This document shows, one piece after another, positions 10,759-33,433 of a stretch of DNA of 64,000 nt. Source of the stretch: Toxorhynchites rutilus septentrionalis (Eukaryota; Arthropoda; Insecta; Diptera; Culicidae); assembly GCF_029784135.1 (NCBI RefSeq), contig NC_073745.1, forward strand, positions 317,662,287-317,726,286, written 5' to 3'. The notes under the pieces are model-generated. The model saw only the letters and a program-made list of their open reading frames with translations. It was not told the DNA's origin and did not search any database. The position numbers and the translations under genes are program-made. Numbering within the stretch: position 1 is the first letter of the stretch; the number at the start of each line of letters is the position of its first letter.

Positions 10759-11716
10759 TTACTTGAGAATTTTCTGTTTCCCGCCAAGTCACGCGAGCAG
10801 ACATCCTGCGCGTAGAATATTTTTCGAGTGCTGTTTATAGTGGAAAGCTCATTTTCCACAGTGTGCGGAAGAAATACCCTGCAATCTGTATCCTGGATCC
10901 GGCTACATGTGTTGTGCATAACCTCGCTTGCCAGTACATAACACCGTTCCCACGTTCGGTTACTGGATATAATCTCGAATCGATTCCGTTCCGTAACGTT
11001 ATTTGCTCGAATCACGAATGCTGACCACATCACCGTTTTAGACTCTTTTGCTGGATACATACTGGATGAATTGATATCGTTCCGTTACGTGTGTTGCTCA
11101 TAACCTCGATTTCCAACACAAATCTATGGACCCTATTGTGTAAATCGTTATCGACTCGATTTACACAATTGGGTCCATAGATCGTCCATCGCCTTACTAT
11201 TGCATCGAGCAAAATTTAGTATTTTGTAAATCTCTTATCATCTTATCGAGTCTAGTTCTCACTTAAACTTCATATTTATGCATTTCTGAAACGTTTCTCA
11301 AAGCAAAATATCAGGAACTTTCGGTATCTATTATAGCAAAATAGAGCTAACGAGCAAAATTGTCGATTGTTATCGACTCGGTTTTTCGGAGCCTTTGGCT
11401 GCTATTTACTTTTTATGCTAGGCCTCATTTTAAGAAGTAACAGGTGAGTATCGCTCCATTTTAATTACGTTCATTTTTGTGCTGGTTCCTGGTTCTTTTG
11501 ACCATTTCATCTTCATCGAAACTCGAAAACTCGATAAAACTTGTATATATTGCTTCATGTCCATAAAATAGCTGGTAAAAGATCGTCGCAAAACTGCCGA
11601 CAATGTGATTAACGGGTGTTCAATAAAAATGAGAGTTTCTTCAGCGATATAGTAAAAAAAATTAAAAAATATTTCAAGCAATTCAATATTTTTTATTTTT
11701 TTCCCTTTACAACTCA

Positions 11717-13989
11717 TTGTTTATTTATTTTATTTACAACAATCAACAGGTTGAAAAAACCCTAATGATCCTCTACGAACTATCTTATTCTAATTTGCTG
11801 GAGGTTACGGAGAAGGTGCCTTTCTATTACATCCCTCGTAACATTAAAGTCGATGAGTTCGATATGTTGATTGAATACACGAGCCATGCTTGCAACAGGC
11901 TCATGGTAAGTATAGTTAGTACGCGCTGCAGGAAGGCGAAGAAAATCGTAATTTCGTAAATTTCTTCTTCGGGTGTTGAAGTTGATCTGTCGAAGTAAAT
12001 CCGGGCAATCGATGTTTCCTTGGATGAGATCAAAACAAACAGAACTTTTGCTGTATTACGTCGTTCGCTAAGCAGATTCAATTCTATGAGATTGCAACGA
12101 TCCTCGTAGCTAGGGAGATTCTGAGAATCATTCCAGGGTAGTCGACGTAAAGCGAAACGTACAAATTTGCGTTGCATGGACTCAATTCTCTGGATGCTGT
12201 TTCCGTAATACGGAGCCCAAACTACGGATGAGTACTCCAAGAAAGAGCGAACCAGAGAACAGTACAGAGCTTTGAGGTACTGTATGTTGGTAAAATTGTG
12301 TGCTCCCTTGGCCGAGTGGTTAGCGTCATAACTAACATGCCGGGTGTTCGGGTTCGATTCCCACGCACATAAAAAGTTTGAAGTCATCCGCATAAGAAAG
12401 TTTCTTACATTCTAGAATTAGGTTGACGTCGTTGAGGTACAGCAGAAAAATTAAAGGTCCCAAATGACTTCCTTGTGGAACTCCGGATGTAACCTCGAAT
12501 GGTAAGGATATAAAATCTCCTATTTTTACACGCATTGTTCGGTCGCTCAGATATGACTGCAGCCAGAGTAACAACGATCCATTGAAGCCGATGCGATGCA
12601 ATTTGGCAATCGTGATTTGATGATCAATTTTGTCGAAGGCAGCGGAAAAATCGGTGTATACGGCGTCGACTTGATATTTTTATTTAAGTGCTCTGGATAT
12701 GAATGACGTATAAAGAATTAGGTTTGTTGAAGTAGAGCGTTTAGGGACAAATCCATGTTGTTCTTCAACTATATAATTTTTACATGCGTGTTGAATGAAA
12801 TCGAGGGCAATTATTTCGAAAAGTTTAGAGATGGCGCATAAACAAGCGATTCCGCGATAATTCTTCACATGCTTCCTGAAGCACTGGGGAAGATTCCGCA
12901 TTGAATAGTGTGAATGAACAACGTTGATAATGGCAGGACAAGCTGCCAGCGCAATGTTTCAAAACAATGGATGGAATACCATCAGGACCAGAACAAGATG
13001 ATGCTTCTAGCTTCGAGCAGGCGTTGTAAACGGTTACAGGATCAATCACAGGATGAGGACCAATCTCAGGTAGAATCGGAGTATTTTCAGTTGCTTTTTG
13101 AATAAGGTTACTACTAATAGGTTCAGTTTCGAAAACACGGCTAAATTGCCGACGGAACAATTCACTTATACCAGGGATCGTAGAGTCTTCGTCTTGTTCG
13201 TAGATCATGACTGATGGCAAACCGGATTCGTTTCTCTGTGTGTCGACGTGTTTCCAAAAACTTTTTGGATGAAACCTGAAGCGCTGAACTCGAATTTGAT
13301 ATGCTTCGAAAAGCTTCTTTTTCAAAATCCTGTAGTTTTTACATGCATTCGCATAATGAGATCTCCAAAAGTCGTTACGGTGTCTCGAGAATTTCCGCAG
13401 TGAACCTCTTTTAATGGTCTTCAATCGGCGAATGGTAGTGTTGGACCAGGGTGGATGAACTGGTTCTTTCTTCCCTTTCTTCGGAACAAATTGGTCAATG
13501 GCATATAGTAGAACAAGTGAGACAGTCGTAGCATTTGCATCAACATCATCTTGTTCCAATAGTTCATCCCATTTTATAGTTGCAAGGAAGCGGCTCATCG
13601 ATAAAAAATCCGCATACTGGTAATTGTGGTAAATTGATTCAGCGGTATTTGTAAAACTTTCCCTTGTGGGCTGGGTAAAGGTCACGAGTAGCGGAGGATG
13701 GTGTTGACATCGTTTCACAAGAACGGATGGTGCTCCAGTAATGGTAGTGTTGGGTATTAATTCATGACTTATGTAACAGAGGTCAAGTATCCGATTGTTT
13801 TCATTGAAAATGTCATTCATTTGACATAATCCAGCAGTACTATACTCATCTAGCAATCTCATTGATGTTATGCTGATTGAGGAATATGAAGAGTCTGGGA
13901 GAAGGTAATTTTGTGTGCTTCTCGTCCAACTGACACCGGGCATGTTGAGCGCGTATTTCAACCGTAAAAAATTTTTTTTGGAGCACAAC
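11717..13989 (-). mobile_element. Jockey-like non-LTR retrotransposon (LINE), 5'-truncated and decayed
   Basis: On the minus strand the order is: the C-terminal part of an endonuclease domain (MPGVSWTRS, ILDLCYIS; about 13940-13650); a linker with PPWSNTTIRRLK; and reverse transcriptase blocks GPDGIPSIVLKH (about 13000), EEQHGFVPKRST (about 12760), YTDFSAAFDKIDH (about 12650), SGVPQGSHLGP (about 12480) and the catalytic YADD (about 12395). The C-terminal LEYSSVVWAPY and NHDFLRLPARTNYTYHEPV blocks follow near 12230 and 11940. Frame changes near 12870 and 12670 and a 73-bp foreign insert at 12299-12372 break it. The 3' end at about 11717 has a TAAATAAAATAAATAA-like tail. A possible short target repeat ACAACT lies at both edges. 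It cannot make a functional protein. Confidence 0.85.
12299..12372 (+). pseudogene. tRNA-like SINE head (type B) inside the LINE
   Basis: The 73-bp block begins TGCTCCCTTGGCCGAGTGG (A box) and contains GGGTTCGATTCCC (B box), like tRNA-Ser/Leu. The first bases TGTGC can pair with GCACA at its end, but the rest of the acceptor stem does not pair and the 7-nt anticodon loop AACTAAC would read a stop codon. The same head opens the type-B SINEs at 28421-28696 and 36131-36325, so this is a SINE head or pseudo-tRNA. About 130 codons of the LINE between YADD and the C-terminal block are missing at this site. Confidence 0.7.
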
Positions 13990-14099
13990 TAGAAAGCGAT
14001 TTGTTGTTGTTTACAAAACAAACCTTTAACCATTTTTCAACCATTTATTTAAAACATAACGGTTGTTCTTCAAAAAAAAGTCAGTGAATGTTGGCAAAG

Positions 14100-14798
14100 G
14101 CTTAATGCTCAGCCGTACGGCGCAACTTGGTTGAGATGCTCTCACAAGAGCGCAGAACGACACGTTAGACATATCTCCTGGTACACCTTCTGGTTAATGG
14201 CAAGTCTGCTTGGCTTGTTAATCCAGGGTTTTGAAATTCCTTTGTCGAAGATAGCAATATACAGCACAACATTCTTCTCAAATTTATGCTTGTATTTGTA
14301 CTTCTCCCCGTAGGGCACGGATGCCTTGTCGCTGGTATAGTACTGGTTATTGTCGGGAATGTGGGACTTTGGCAACGGAAAATAACTCTCGTCGTCCAGC
14401 ACGAACGACGTCCCGCGATTCTTCTTCGCCATCTACCGGCATTGAGATTTCACGGTCGATATCTGCTCGTCCATGTACTTTGGGAGCCTAGTCTACTTCC
14501 TTCAGACGATGCCCTCCTGCTTGAGGGTTCTGTGGATGAAGGAATGGAAGCAGCGAAATTTTCGGCCGGCGTCACGCAAACTCGTACCGTCCTTGTTGTC
14601 GAACAGATTTTTCAGAGATTCCTTCTTCTTTTTCTTCATGATCTTCGCCGAACGGCCGCTACCGGTTTTCCGCTCGACGTCCCGAAAATGGTCTACTGTA
14701 AACTTTTGTCCTTGACTTTCACGTGTTTCGAAGAACCGTACAGCGCGCTCACGGAGTGCTTGTTGTTTCGACGCCATCTTTGATCGAACTGACAGCAC
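14100..14798 (-). pseudogene. DD37E transposase, N-terminal remnant
   Basis: The minus strand encodes an N-terminal helix-turn-helix region from about 14780 (MASKQQALRERAVRFFETRE, then RSAKIMKKKKKES and SLRDAGRKF) and, after a frame change near 14450-14500, a second segment (14432-14142) containing the first catalytic Asp in SFVLDDESYF and ending SRLAINQKVYQE. The C-terminal catalytic Asp and Glu are deleted; sequence just after QKVYQE joins directly to terminal noncoding DNA. It complements the C-terminal half in the copy at 2657-3327. It is inactive. Confidence 0.82.
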
Positions 14799-14937
14799 CC
14801 GAGCGAAATGAAACGAGCAACCCGTTTCTAGGGAGCCCAGAGAGAATTCTCTCGGTGAGAAAAAAAATTACTTTCTTTACTTTTTTTACAAAAAGGTATT
14901 GAAATCATTTTCTTTTTTTATTGAACATCCCTCAATA

Positions 14938-16158
14938 TTGGTTGTTTCTGCTGCCAATGTTTTTTTCTGATGCTATTTTTTCCAGTCAAAAAAATCTATC
15001 AATATGCAACAAATAGCCTAACATAATACTACGCCCTGTAACCCTTTCTGCTTGTTCCTATCACTCCAGTCAGAGTCAATTTCGATTGATTCTTTCGATT
15101 TTCTTTCAATGTCTTCCATGCTATTGAAAATAGCTACCAAGTTTATTGAACACAGTGACGAAAGGGAGTTTCGAGATATTGACAAACAAAGTGAAGCAGA
15201 TACCAACTGGATACTAACAATTTCATCAGACATTTTCAAACCTTGCTCTTACTCATCAAATACCATAAACTCTCTCCGTCTAGTTTTATATGAGAGGACA
15301 TAGCAGTCACGTTTACCACTACGCCAATGGCGCTGGAAAATTCACCCAGTTCTTCAAAGCCTCCGTTCAGGGGGAATCGGATACATGCTTCTACCTTAAG
15401 ATCATCATCAGCGAAACGCGGGTATTTATTCGTATGTACAAGAGTTTGAGATTACCGACCATGGTGAAGCAAAATGGTTAAAAGAAAAGAGAGGTTTGGA
15501 CTGGCTGAGACTAAGACCTCGATGGACTTCGATTCTGGTGCGGTGTGTTAGCGCCTCTAAATAAGCGGATTTAGTGGTTGCAAAGCTATTCTGGCAATAC
15601 TTGTACAGCAGTCAAATATTTGCAGTTTCGTTACGATGACCAAGATTGTTACGGAGCCGGCGTATGATACTTACCTGGATTAGGCAAAGAATATCACGTC
15701 TTAGACCAAACTGTATACCATTAAAACACTTTAGTTAGATAACTTTTCATTAGTTGATATCTGAATGACAGCTTACAGCCAAGTATGGACAAAATCGCAT
15801 CGAAATTCGTTCAACAACGCTCATCCACAGATAAAACTCACCCTTCTATTCTCCGTTTATGCCTCATTTTATTTGAGACAGAAAACATTCACTTATCATC
15901 TTCGCAAAGTTCATTCTTGATTTGAACGGAAAATACTGTCTCGATTCCGCTCATCTATTCTCAGAGAATTTTGCATTCCCTTATTTGCCTCTCGGAATGA
16001 CGTTAGATGGTGAAAGAATCAAAAAGAATCAAATTGAAATTGAGTTGTTTCCTGAGCACTATTGCAATGTAATTTTTTTGACGTAGAATTACGTCTTTCA
16101 TTAAGGGTTCCAAATAAGAAAACAGGTCACGTATTTATGAAATAAAGTTAACGTTAAT
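14938..16158. other. Noncoding stretch between transposons
   Basis: No recognised gene. Short frames on both strands between 15018 and 15481 show no known domain and no splice-supported continuation. The stretch could hold a decayed exon or repeat that I cannot identify. Confidence 0.45.
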
Positions 16159-16386
16159 AACTGTTTTTGTAGGGGGTCTCCGTAGCCACATTGGTTGCGC
16201 GTGTGAATGTGTGAATGTACCATATGTAATGGTATAGAAGGAATACTGGCGAACGGCAACTGTGTAATGTGCTAATTATAGGTATGATAACCATGTGACA
16301 TGTACACGATTAAAATTCGGCTCTGTTACAGCTGAAATGCTAATGAGCCTTAAATAAATAAATGGGATAAAAAAAACTGTTTTTGT
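16159..16386 (+). mobile_element. SINE type A, internally deleted, 12-bp target duplication
   Basis: The copy has the head GGGTCTCCGTAGCCACATTGG and the tail TAAATAAATAAATGGGAT, but lacks about 280 bp of the middle compared with the copy at 10256-10743. Flanking direct repeats AACTGTTTTTGT (16159-16170 and 16375-16386) show that it inserted already shortened, or was shortened without disturbing its ends. Confidence 0.82.
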
Positions 16387-16438
16387 CGCGAACGGATTCA
16401 GACGATTTATATACCAAACGAATCGAAAATTCCCTAAG

Positions 16439-16440
<2 letters not shown>

Positions 16441-16505
<65 letters not shown>
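16441..16505. repeat. (TA)n microsatellite
   Basis: About 32 uninterrupted TA units immediately precede the left end of the mariner element at 16506. Mariner elements insert at TA, so the microsatellite supplied the target or grew from it. Confidence 0.95.
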
Positions 16506-16509
<4 letters not shown>

Positions 16510-17783
16510 TCAAAAAAGTCCTGCAGTATTTCCGCGAGGTGTCGTTATAAGCGCGTAGTTTTAGTTGTATTCATTGTATCGAGTCATACTATAGCTTGTT
16601 GGAAAGGTATTTTTGCGCGCTATAATATAGTCCTTGACAGTGTTTTGTTTGGTTAAGTCGTTCGTGAGTTATAGTGTCGCAAATATGGAGCAAAATAAAG
16701 ATAAAATCCGACATATTTTACAGTACTACTATGACAAAGGCAAAAATGCATCTCAAGCTGCCAGTAAATTTTGTGCAGTTTATGGACCCGATACAGTTTC
16801 CTTTTCCACCGCACAACGATGGTTTCAACGTTTTCGTTCTGGTGTAGAGGTCGTCGAAGATGCGCTACGCTCCGGAAGGCCTTTCGTCGAAAATTGCGAC
16901 AAAATCGCTGAATTAGCCGAGAAAGACCGGCATAGTAGCAGCCGTAGCATCGGCCAAGAGCTGGGGATAAGTCATCAAACCGTTATTAACCATTTGAAGA
17001 AGCTTGAATTCACAAAGAAGCTCGATGTATGGGTGTCACACACGTTGACGCAAAAAAACATCTTTGACCGTATCGACGCATGTGAATCGCTGCTGAATCG
17101 CAACAAAATCGACCCGTTTCTGAAGCGGATGGTGACTGGCGATGAAAAGTGGGTCACTTACGACAACGTGAAGCGCAAACGGTCGTGGTCGAAGCCCGCT
17201 GAAGCGGCTCAGATGGTGGCCAAGCCCTCATTAACGGCCAGGAAGGTTCTGCTGTGTGTTTGGTGGTATTTCAAGGAATAATCTATTATGAGCTGCTTCC
17301 CTATGGCCAAACGCTCAATTCGGACCAGTACTGCCAACAACTGGACCGCTTGAAGGTAGCACTCATGAAGAAGAGGCCATCTTTGATAAACAGAGGCCGC
17401 ATTGTCTTCCATTAGGACAACGCCTGGCCACACACTTCTTTGGTGACGCGCCAGACGCTCCGGGAGCTCGGATGGGAGGTTCTTTTGCATCCGCCGTATA
17501 GCCCGGACCTTGCACCAAGTGACTACCACCTGTTTTTGTCCATGGCGAACGAGCTAGGTAGTCAGAAGTTAGCCACAAAAGAGGCCTGTGAAAATTGACT
17601 ATCCGAGTTTTTTGCCAATAAGGAAGCGAGCTTCTATAACAGGGGTATTATGAAGTTGGCATCTCGTTGGGAACAAGTCATCGAACAAAACGGCGCATAT
17701 TTGACTTAAAACAGATGATTGTAACTAATTTTATGAACAAATGAAAATTCAAAAAAAATACCGCAGGACTTTTTTGACAGCCT
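16506..17783 (+). mobile_element. Mariner element, cecropia-subfamily type
   Basis: Terminal inverted repeats share GTCAAAAAAGTCCTGC followed by (A/G)GTATTT near 16509-16531 and, inverted, near 17757-17779. The element is about 1.28 kb, the usual mariner length, and sits next to TA on both sides. The transposase gene inside is nearly full length but broken. Confidence 0.88.
16685..17709 (+). pseudogene. Mariner transposase (DD34D), frameshifted and with stops
   Basis: The ATG at 16685 opens MEQNKDKIRHILQYYYDKGK, a paired-like helix-turn-helix region, followed by SIGQELGISHQTVINHL, the mariner WVSHTL motif, and VTGDEKWVTYDN with the first catalytic Asp. A one-base frameshift near 17265 follows VWW. 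The reading continues as GIIYYELLPYGQTLNSDQY, then a TAG replaces the codon before the second catalytic Asp (DNAWPHTS). YSPDLAPSDYHLF contains the third Asp, exactly 34 residues later. A second stop lies in the KEACEN region near 17598, and the frame ends IEQNGAYLT at 17709. About 340 codons is the normal length. Similarity is closest to Hsmar1-like (cecropia) mariners. It is inactive. Confidence 0.92.
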
Positions 17784-19732
17784 TATATTATAATATTACA
17801 ATCCCCTGATGTGTAAACGGTTTAAATTGATGAAAACTAGAAGCATTTCCATTTTCCCATACACTTGTTCTGCTCTTTTGTGAGCTTCCCTACCCATGCT
17901 GTCAATAACGAGTATCTTATCGGCGATCAACGAAGGGAATCGGAGACGAATGAATCGAAAGATTTAAAGTCTCCGTAAACTCTGGAAAAGAAGAAGAACG
18001 AAGGGGAATGATTTAAAGTCACCGTGAACAAAGAAAAAAAGAGGCAATGTACATCGCTTGTTCTTCCTTGTTTTGCGTCATCACATGTCTTCGTTTCGGA
18101 TTGAGTTGTGGACTCGTCCAAATTACTTACTCGCCGATGTCTCTGGCATTGCAATCACTACATCAATCTGACACCATTCCATAGGGTTCTGAACTACACA
18201 ACTGCGTGGGGAATCATCAAACTAGGCTATCATCGGCTCACCAAGAAAATAATTGTTCAAGAATTTTGTGTGTGATTTGGTTTCGCATGACAATAGCAAA
18301 ACTATCTTCACGAAGGATAACAGCTAAGCTAATCGAGACCGGAAATATTCATAGAAAGGGCTTCTGTTGAGAGGAGCGCCAAAGTGGAGATAAGTGTGTC
18401 TGTGTAAAATAATATCCGAAGTTATTAATAGGCAACTTGAACAAAATGACAGCGTAGTTCTATGTCAACAAAGTGGTCGTGTCTTGGATACAACCTCCTT
18501 TAATTTTTTTATTTCTAGTATGAAACGATCTAAGCCAACGCAAAAGACCATATTAACGCAAGTTATTCGCGTTGACGGCGAAATGGTGTCGACATCTGGA
18601 TACGACATTAGTTTGTATGAGGCCAACTATGATCCTTCCAAAGGAGTATTTATTCATTGAATGTTGTTTTCCACTCTTTGTTTTGTTATGTTCACTCTCA
18701 GTCCCGATTGAAGATGGTCGAGGAGCGAAAAATGATTAATCGTGCAATCGTGCATTGCTTGCTGCATTCTTTTCGCCATGATTATTCCATGCAGATACGA
18801 GAGTGATTTATAATTAGGTGTGGAGAAATGAGCGAAAGAACTTTTCCATACTTGCTTACATCTCACGCATTTAAGACAATCAATGACAATTTCTTTCTAA
18901 CAAAAAAACTCAGAATACCACATTTCGGGTTTGATAAACCTACTGTACTTTATCAAAACAAACGACAGGTTGTTTTATGTTGTAAACATTTCCGGAATAA
19001 TTTAAAGAAAAATATATGTATATACTGAAGCATACGTTCTGTTTTTTTTTCTATCCAAGTTACTTTTTTCACAATTTCTCGTCATCTTCTTTTTTTTTTA
19101 ATTTGCCATTATTAACAACAGATTGAAACCGACTATCTCCTCTGGATTGTGGTGTTATTTTACCGATTGTTCAATGGCACATTTTGGAACTATTCTGTAC
19201 GTTTAAACATTGCTTCCGTTTCGGCCGATGGTTCGTTTTGTTTTTGTTGTGTGATATTAGTAATACGAGTAAAAATACGTCACTTCTCCAATTATTACGT
19301 AGAACTAAGTATAAGTTGAAAAAAATAAACATATCTCGGGAAACGTTGATGTACAACGGAATGTCTAACAAAAAATACACTCTCTTGGCTTTCGCTGTTC
19401 TTTTGTTTTAGGGGTTGTGATCGATTAGTTTTTGTGACCATTTGCGGCTGTTGCTCTTTTGCTTTTTACCATCATCTCTGCACTAGCTTACTGTATTTGT
19501 AAGTGTTATCAAGTATGGGTGAATAAAGGAGGAAACTTAATAAATACAACTACAGCTGATTTCCCTTGCTCTATCTCTTGCTATAAGTACTCTGTACCTT
19601 ACTACTAGTATAATTTGTTACAAAAAACGTAAATAGCTGACTGGAGTAGATTGGAAGGATTGGAAATCTATTTTAGTAGCTTTCTCAGGGGAAGGTCCTC
19701 CCGCCAGGGAACGACCGCTTGGAAGCTTAAGT
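17784..19732. other. Intergenic region, no gene recognised
   Basis: AT-rich DNA between the mariner and the 3' end of the LRR gene. The block GACGAATGAATCGAAAGATT with TTAAAGTCTC at 17947-17973 resembles the small insertion at 42435-42496. A short open frame at 18394-18660 has no recognisable domain. The right-hand end probably contains the 3' flank of the LRR gene. Confidence 0.5.
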
Positions 19733-19738
19733 TTTATT
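19733..19738 (-). terminator. Poly(A) signal AATAAA for the LRR gene
   Basis: The minus strand reads AATAAA, 48-53 nt beyond the TAA stop (19786-19788) of the LRR membrane protein gene. It is the first such hexamer downstream and would give a short 3' UTR. This is a sequence match only. Confidence 0.55.
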
Positions 19739-19785
19739 TGCTGTTAAGTCGGATGGAAGGCCCCGAAATGTGCGCCCCGCCCCCC

Positions 19786-31337
<11,552 letters not shown>

Positions 31338-31353
31338 CGCAGGGGCGGTTCTG
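31338..31353 (-). promoter_or_regulatory. 5' UTR remnant and splice acceptor upstream of the LRR start codon
   Basis: The minus strand reads CTCTCCTCCACTTCCAG followed by 13 nt and the ATG at 31337. A pyrimidine-rich tract plus CAG is a strong 3' splice site, so the coding start lies in the second or later exon and the promoter lies further right. The duplicate acceptor is at 41553-41554. No upstream noncoding exon could be identified. Confidence 0.6.
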
Positions 31354-32735
31354 GAAGTGGAGGAGAGAAAAGTGGGTCAGTTAAAATTTAGTGTTATATA
31401 ATAAAGAATATTTCATTATCAAAACTTTTTGGCTGTGAAGGATTGGTTCACCTTCGAATAGTTACTTTCGTTTGATCGAAAAATGCAGTCGGTCACAAAA
31501 ATTAGTAACTTAGAGCAATTCACAACATCTTATTGTTCATACCTATTTGTTGTGCACGATCTGTGCAATCTTATTTACGGTCTGTTTTGTTTCTATATTT
31601 TACTTTTATGATTTCAAATATGGTTTATACCATTTCTTTTTTTTCTACATACTTTGAAATTTTGCTGGCATGTTTGGGGTCGTTATCCTTTCGAAAAAAA
31701 AACGCCGTCAAAGGCCCTGGTTGCTCCAGTAATACTTTCATCATCAGCTTTTCAACCTTCAACCTCAAGTTAAATAGTTTGCAATGATGTGCATCTTTGT
31801 GCTTTCATCGAGTCTCTGTCAAGTAATTGGCCGTTTTTTGGTTCTAAAGTTCTCAAGTTTGCTACTATCAGGCCATAAGGTTTAGTTTCAAAAGCTTTTA
31901 CAATTCCTGTGTCCAAATGCTGAGAAGTTTTGTGTTGCCTGCCAGTTTTCAGCATATTTCGAAGGTTTACAGTCGAATATAAATTCAGAACAGGATGTAA
32001 TTGCTTATATTGGACTCTAATCGTGTTTGGGCGCGAAAAAATATCTGGAGCAGCAATTCGAATCTCAACAGCTCAAAGCTGAAAATATGGTTCGAAGAAC
32101 AAGTTCTTGATTGAAAAACTAATGCCTTCATTGCATTTCTTCCGTAAATTGAATTCTTCGCGGGGTTCTACTTTACTTCGTTCGCTATGATCGCGTTATT
32201 TATTTTAATAGAACGAGGTTAATTCCTGGGATAGATATGTTTGTGTGAAACACACAAAAACACAAAAGATTTTGTGAAACACAAAAATTTCACACAATAT
32301 CTTTGACAAATAGAATTATCCATATCAAAAATAGTCGAACAAAAAATAGTGAATTGTTCCTAATGACGCTGTAAACAAACTAAATGACAGATCGCGCTCA
32401 AAATTGGCATCAAAACCACTGACAGTAATACCAAACAAAAAAGAGATAAAAATTTGAAAAATGTTCTGGGGGAAGATTTTAACCTTTTCTAAAGCCGTGG
32501 CATATTGTCGTCCAGAAAAAAATATTTTTTTCGCTGCACTTGGAATATTATTTCAACATTTTGCTTAACCAAAGACTTCTAAAGATATCTGAGTATATTT
32601 TTATTTTTTTATTTTTTTAGGGTTGCGAAAAATGTACGATATAAATTTGGGAGTCATTTTTATGCAGAAAACCCGCGATTTCAGAGCGCCAGCAGAAAAT
32701 TCTGTTTAAATTCGTTAAAAAGCACCAAGTTGATT
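31354..32735. other. Noncoding stretch, left duplicate
   Basis: No gene recognised. It includes the site (32223-32232, TTCCTGGGAT) where the right copy carries an extra 72 bp. A block at 32536-32580 (CGCTGCACTTGGAATATT) resembles 35466-35520 in the same orientation, suggesting another short dispersed repeat. Confidence 0.5.
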
Positions 32736-33218
32736 AGTTTTCCACTGGGGGTCTTCGTAGCCACTTGGTTACGCGTTCGCTTACTAAGCGATCGATCGTG
32801 AGTTCAAACTTAGGGCCCTCGTCGACGCAACCATCATCAGCGATGGAGATCGATCCACGGTGGAACACAGATCAATTCATCCATACAACTGCTCTGCTCT
32901 GTAATAAACATTGGGCTGCTGTTCTATAAATAACCCAACAATGATCAATATCAACTGTCTCCGCTGTCCGGTCTGCTGAACAATGGAAGAACAGATAGAA
33001 TACCCTTACGCCTAAATGGCTACTACAGTGTAATTTACCATAATATAATGGAACAGAAAACCTCACGCCTAAATGGCTACTACTACTGTGTAATTTACAA
33101 ATTATAGAAACATAAACATATGTACATGGGCACGATAAAAACCCGGCTCTGTTACAGATAAAATGCTAATGAGCCTAATAAATGAATAAATGGGATCAAA
33201 AAAAAAAGTTTTCCACTG
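32736..33218 (+). mobile_element. SINE type A with 12-bp target duplication, left copy
   Basis: The element at 32748-33206 is flanked by AGTTTTCCACTG (32736-32747 and 33207-33218). The head GGGTCTTCGTAGCCACTTGG, the tRNA-like B box GTGAGTTCAAACTTAG and the tail TGCTAATGAGCC, then AATAAATGGGAT, place it in the same family as 10256-10743. The duplicate is at 43010-43492. Confidence 0.88.
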
Positions 33219-33433
33219 AAAACGTTCTATTTAGGATGTACTCTGTGAGACCATGCAGTTTTTTCAATAAAATAAATTGTGTGTTCTATGAAAAATTCAA
33301 TCTTTTGTTTTGTTCTTTGTGGAACGACCAAAAAGTGCTAAGACAAAATAAAGTTTAGAGTATGTTTATTCTTAATTTAAAAAGTCATGTTTTTTTCTTT
33401 TTGAAGTTCATACATTATATTATTAAAAAAATG

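Larger units (their letters stand above)
11612..14934 (-). mobile_element. ITmD37E-type element interrupted by a LINE
   Basis: The left end starts ACGGGTGTTCAATAAAAAT after a TA at 11610-11611. The right end reads inward as GAGGGATGTTCAATAAAAA next to TA at 14936-14937. These match the ends of the DD37E element at 2657-3327. The transposon interior resumes at about 14000-14934, and the 2.3 kb between is a jockey-like LINE. The DD37E element was therefore present first. It carries its own large deletion of the C-terminal catalytic region. Confidence 0.8.

Noticed and set aside
12299..12372. A functional tRNA-Ser/Leu gene
   Set aside because: The acceptor stem pairs only partly, the anticodon would read a stop codon, and the same head opens full SINEs elsewhere in the window.
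18394..18660. 88-codon plus-strand frame ending DPSKGVFIH
   Set aside because: No recognised domain, no splice-linked partner and no homologous copy in the window. Kept as noncoding for lack of support.
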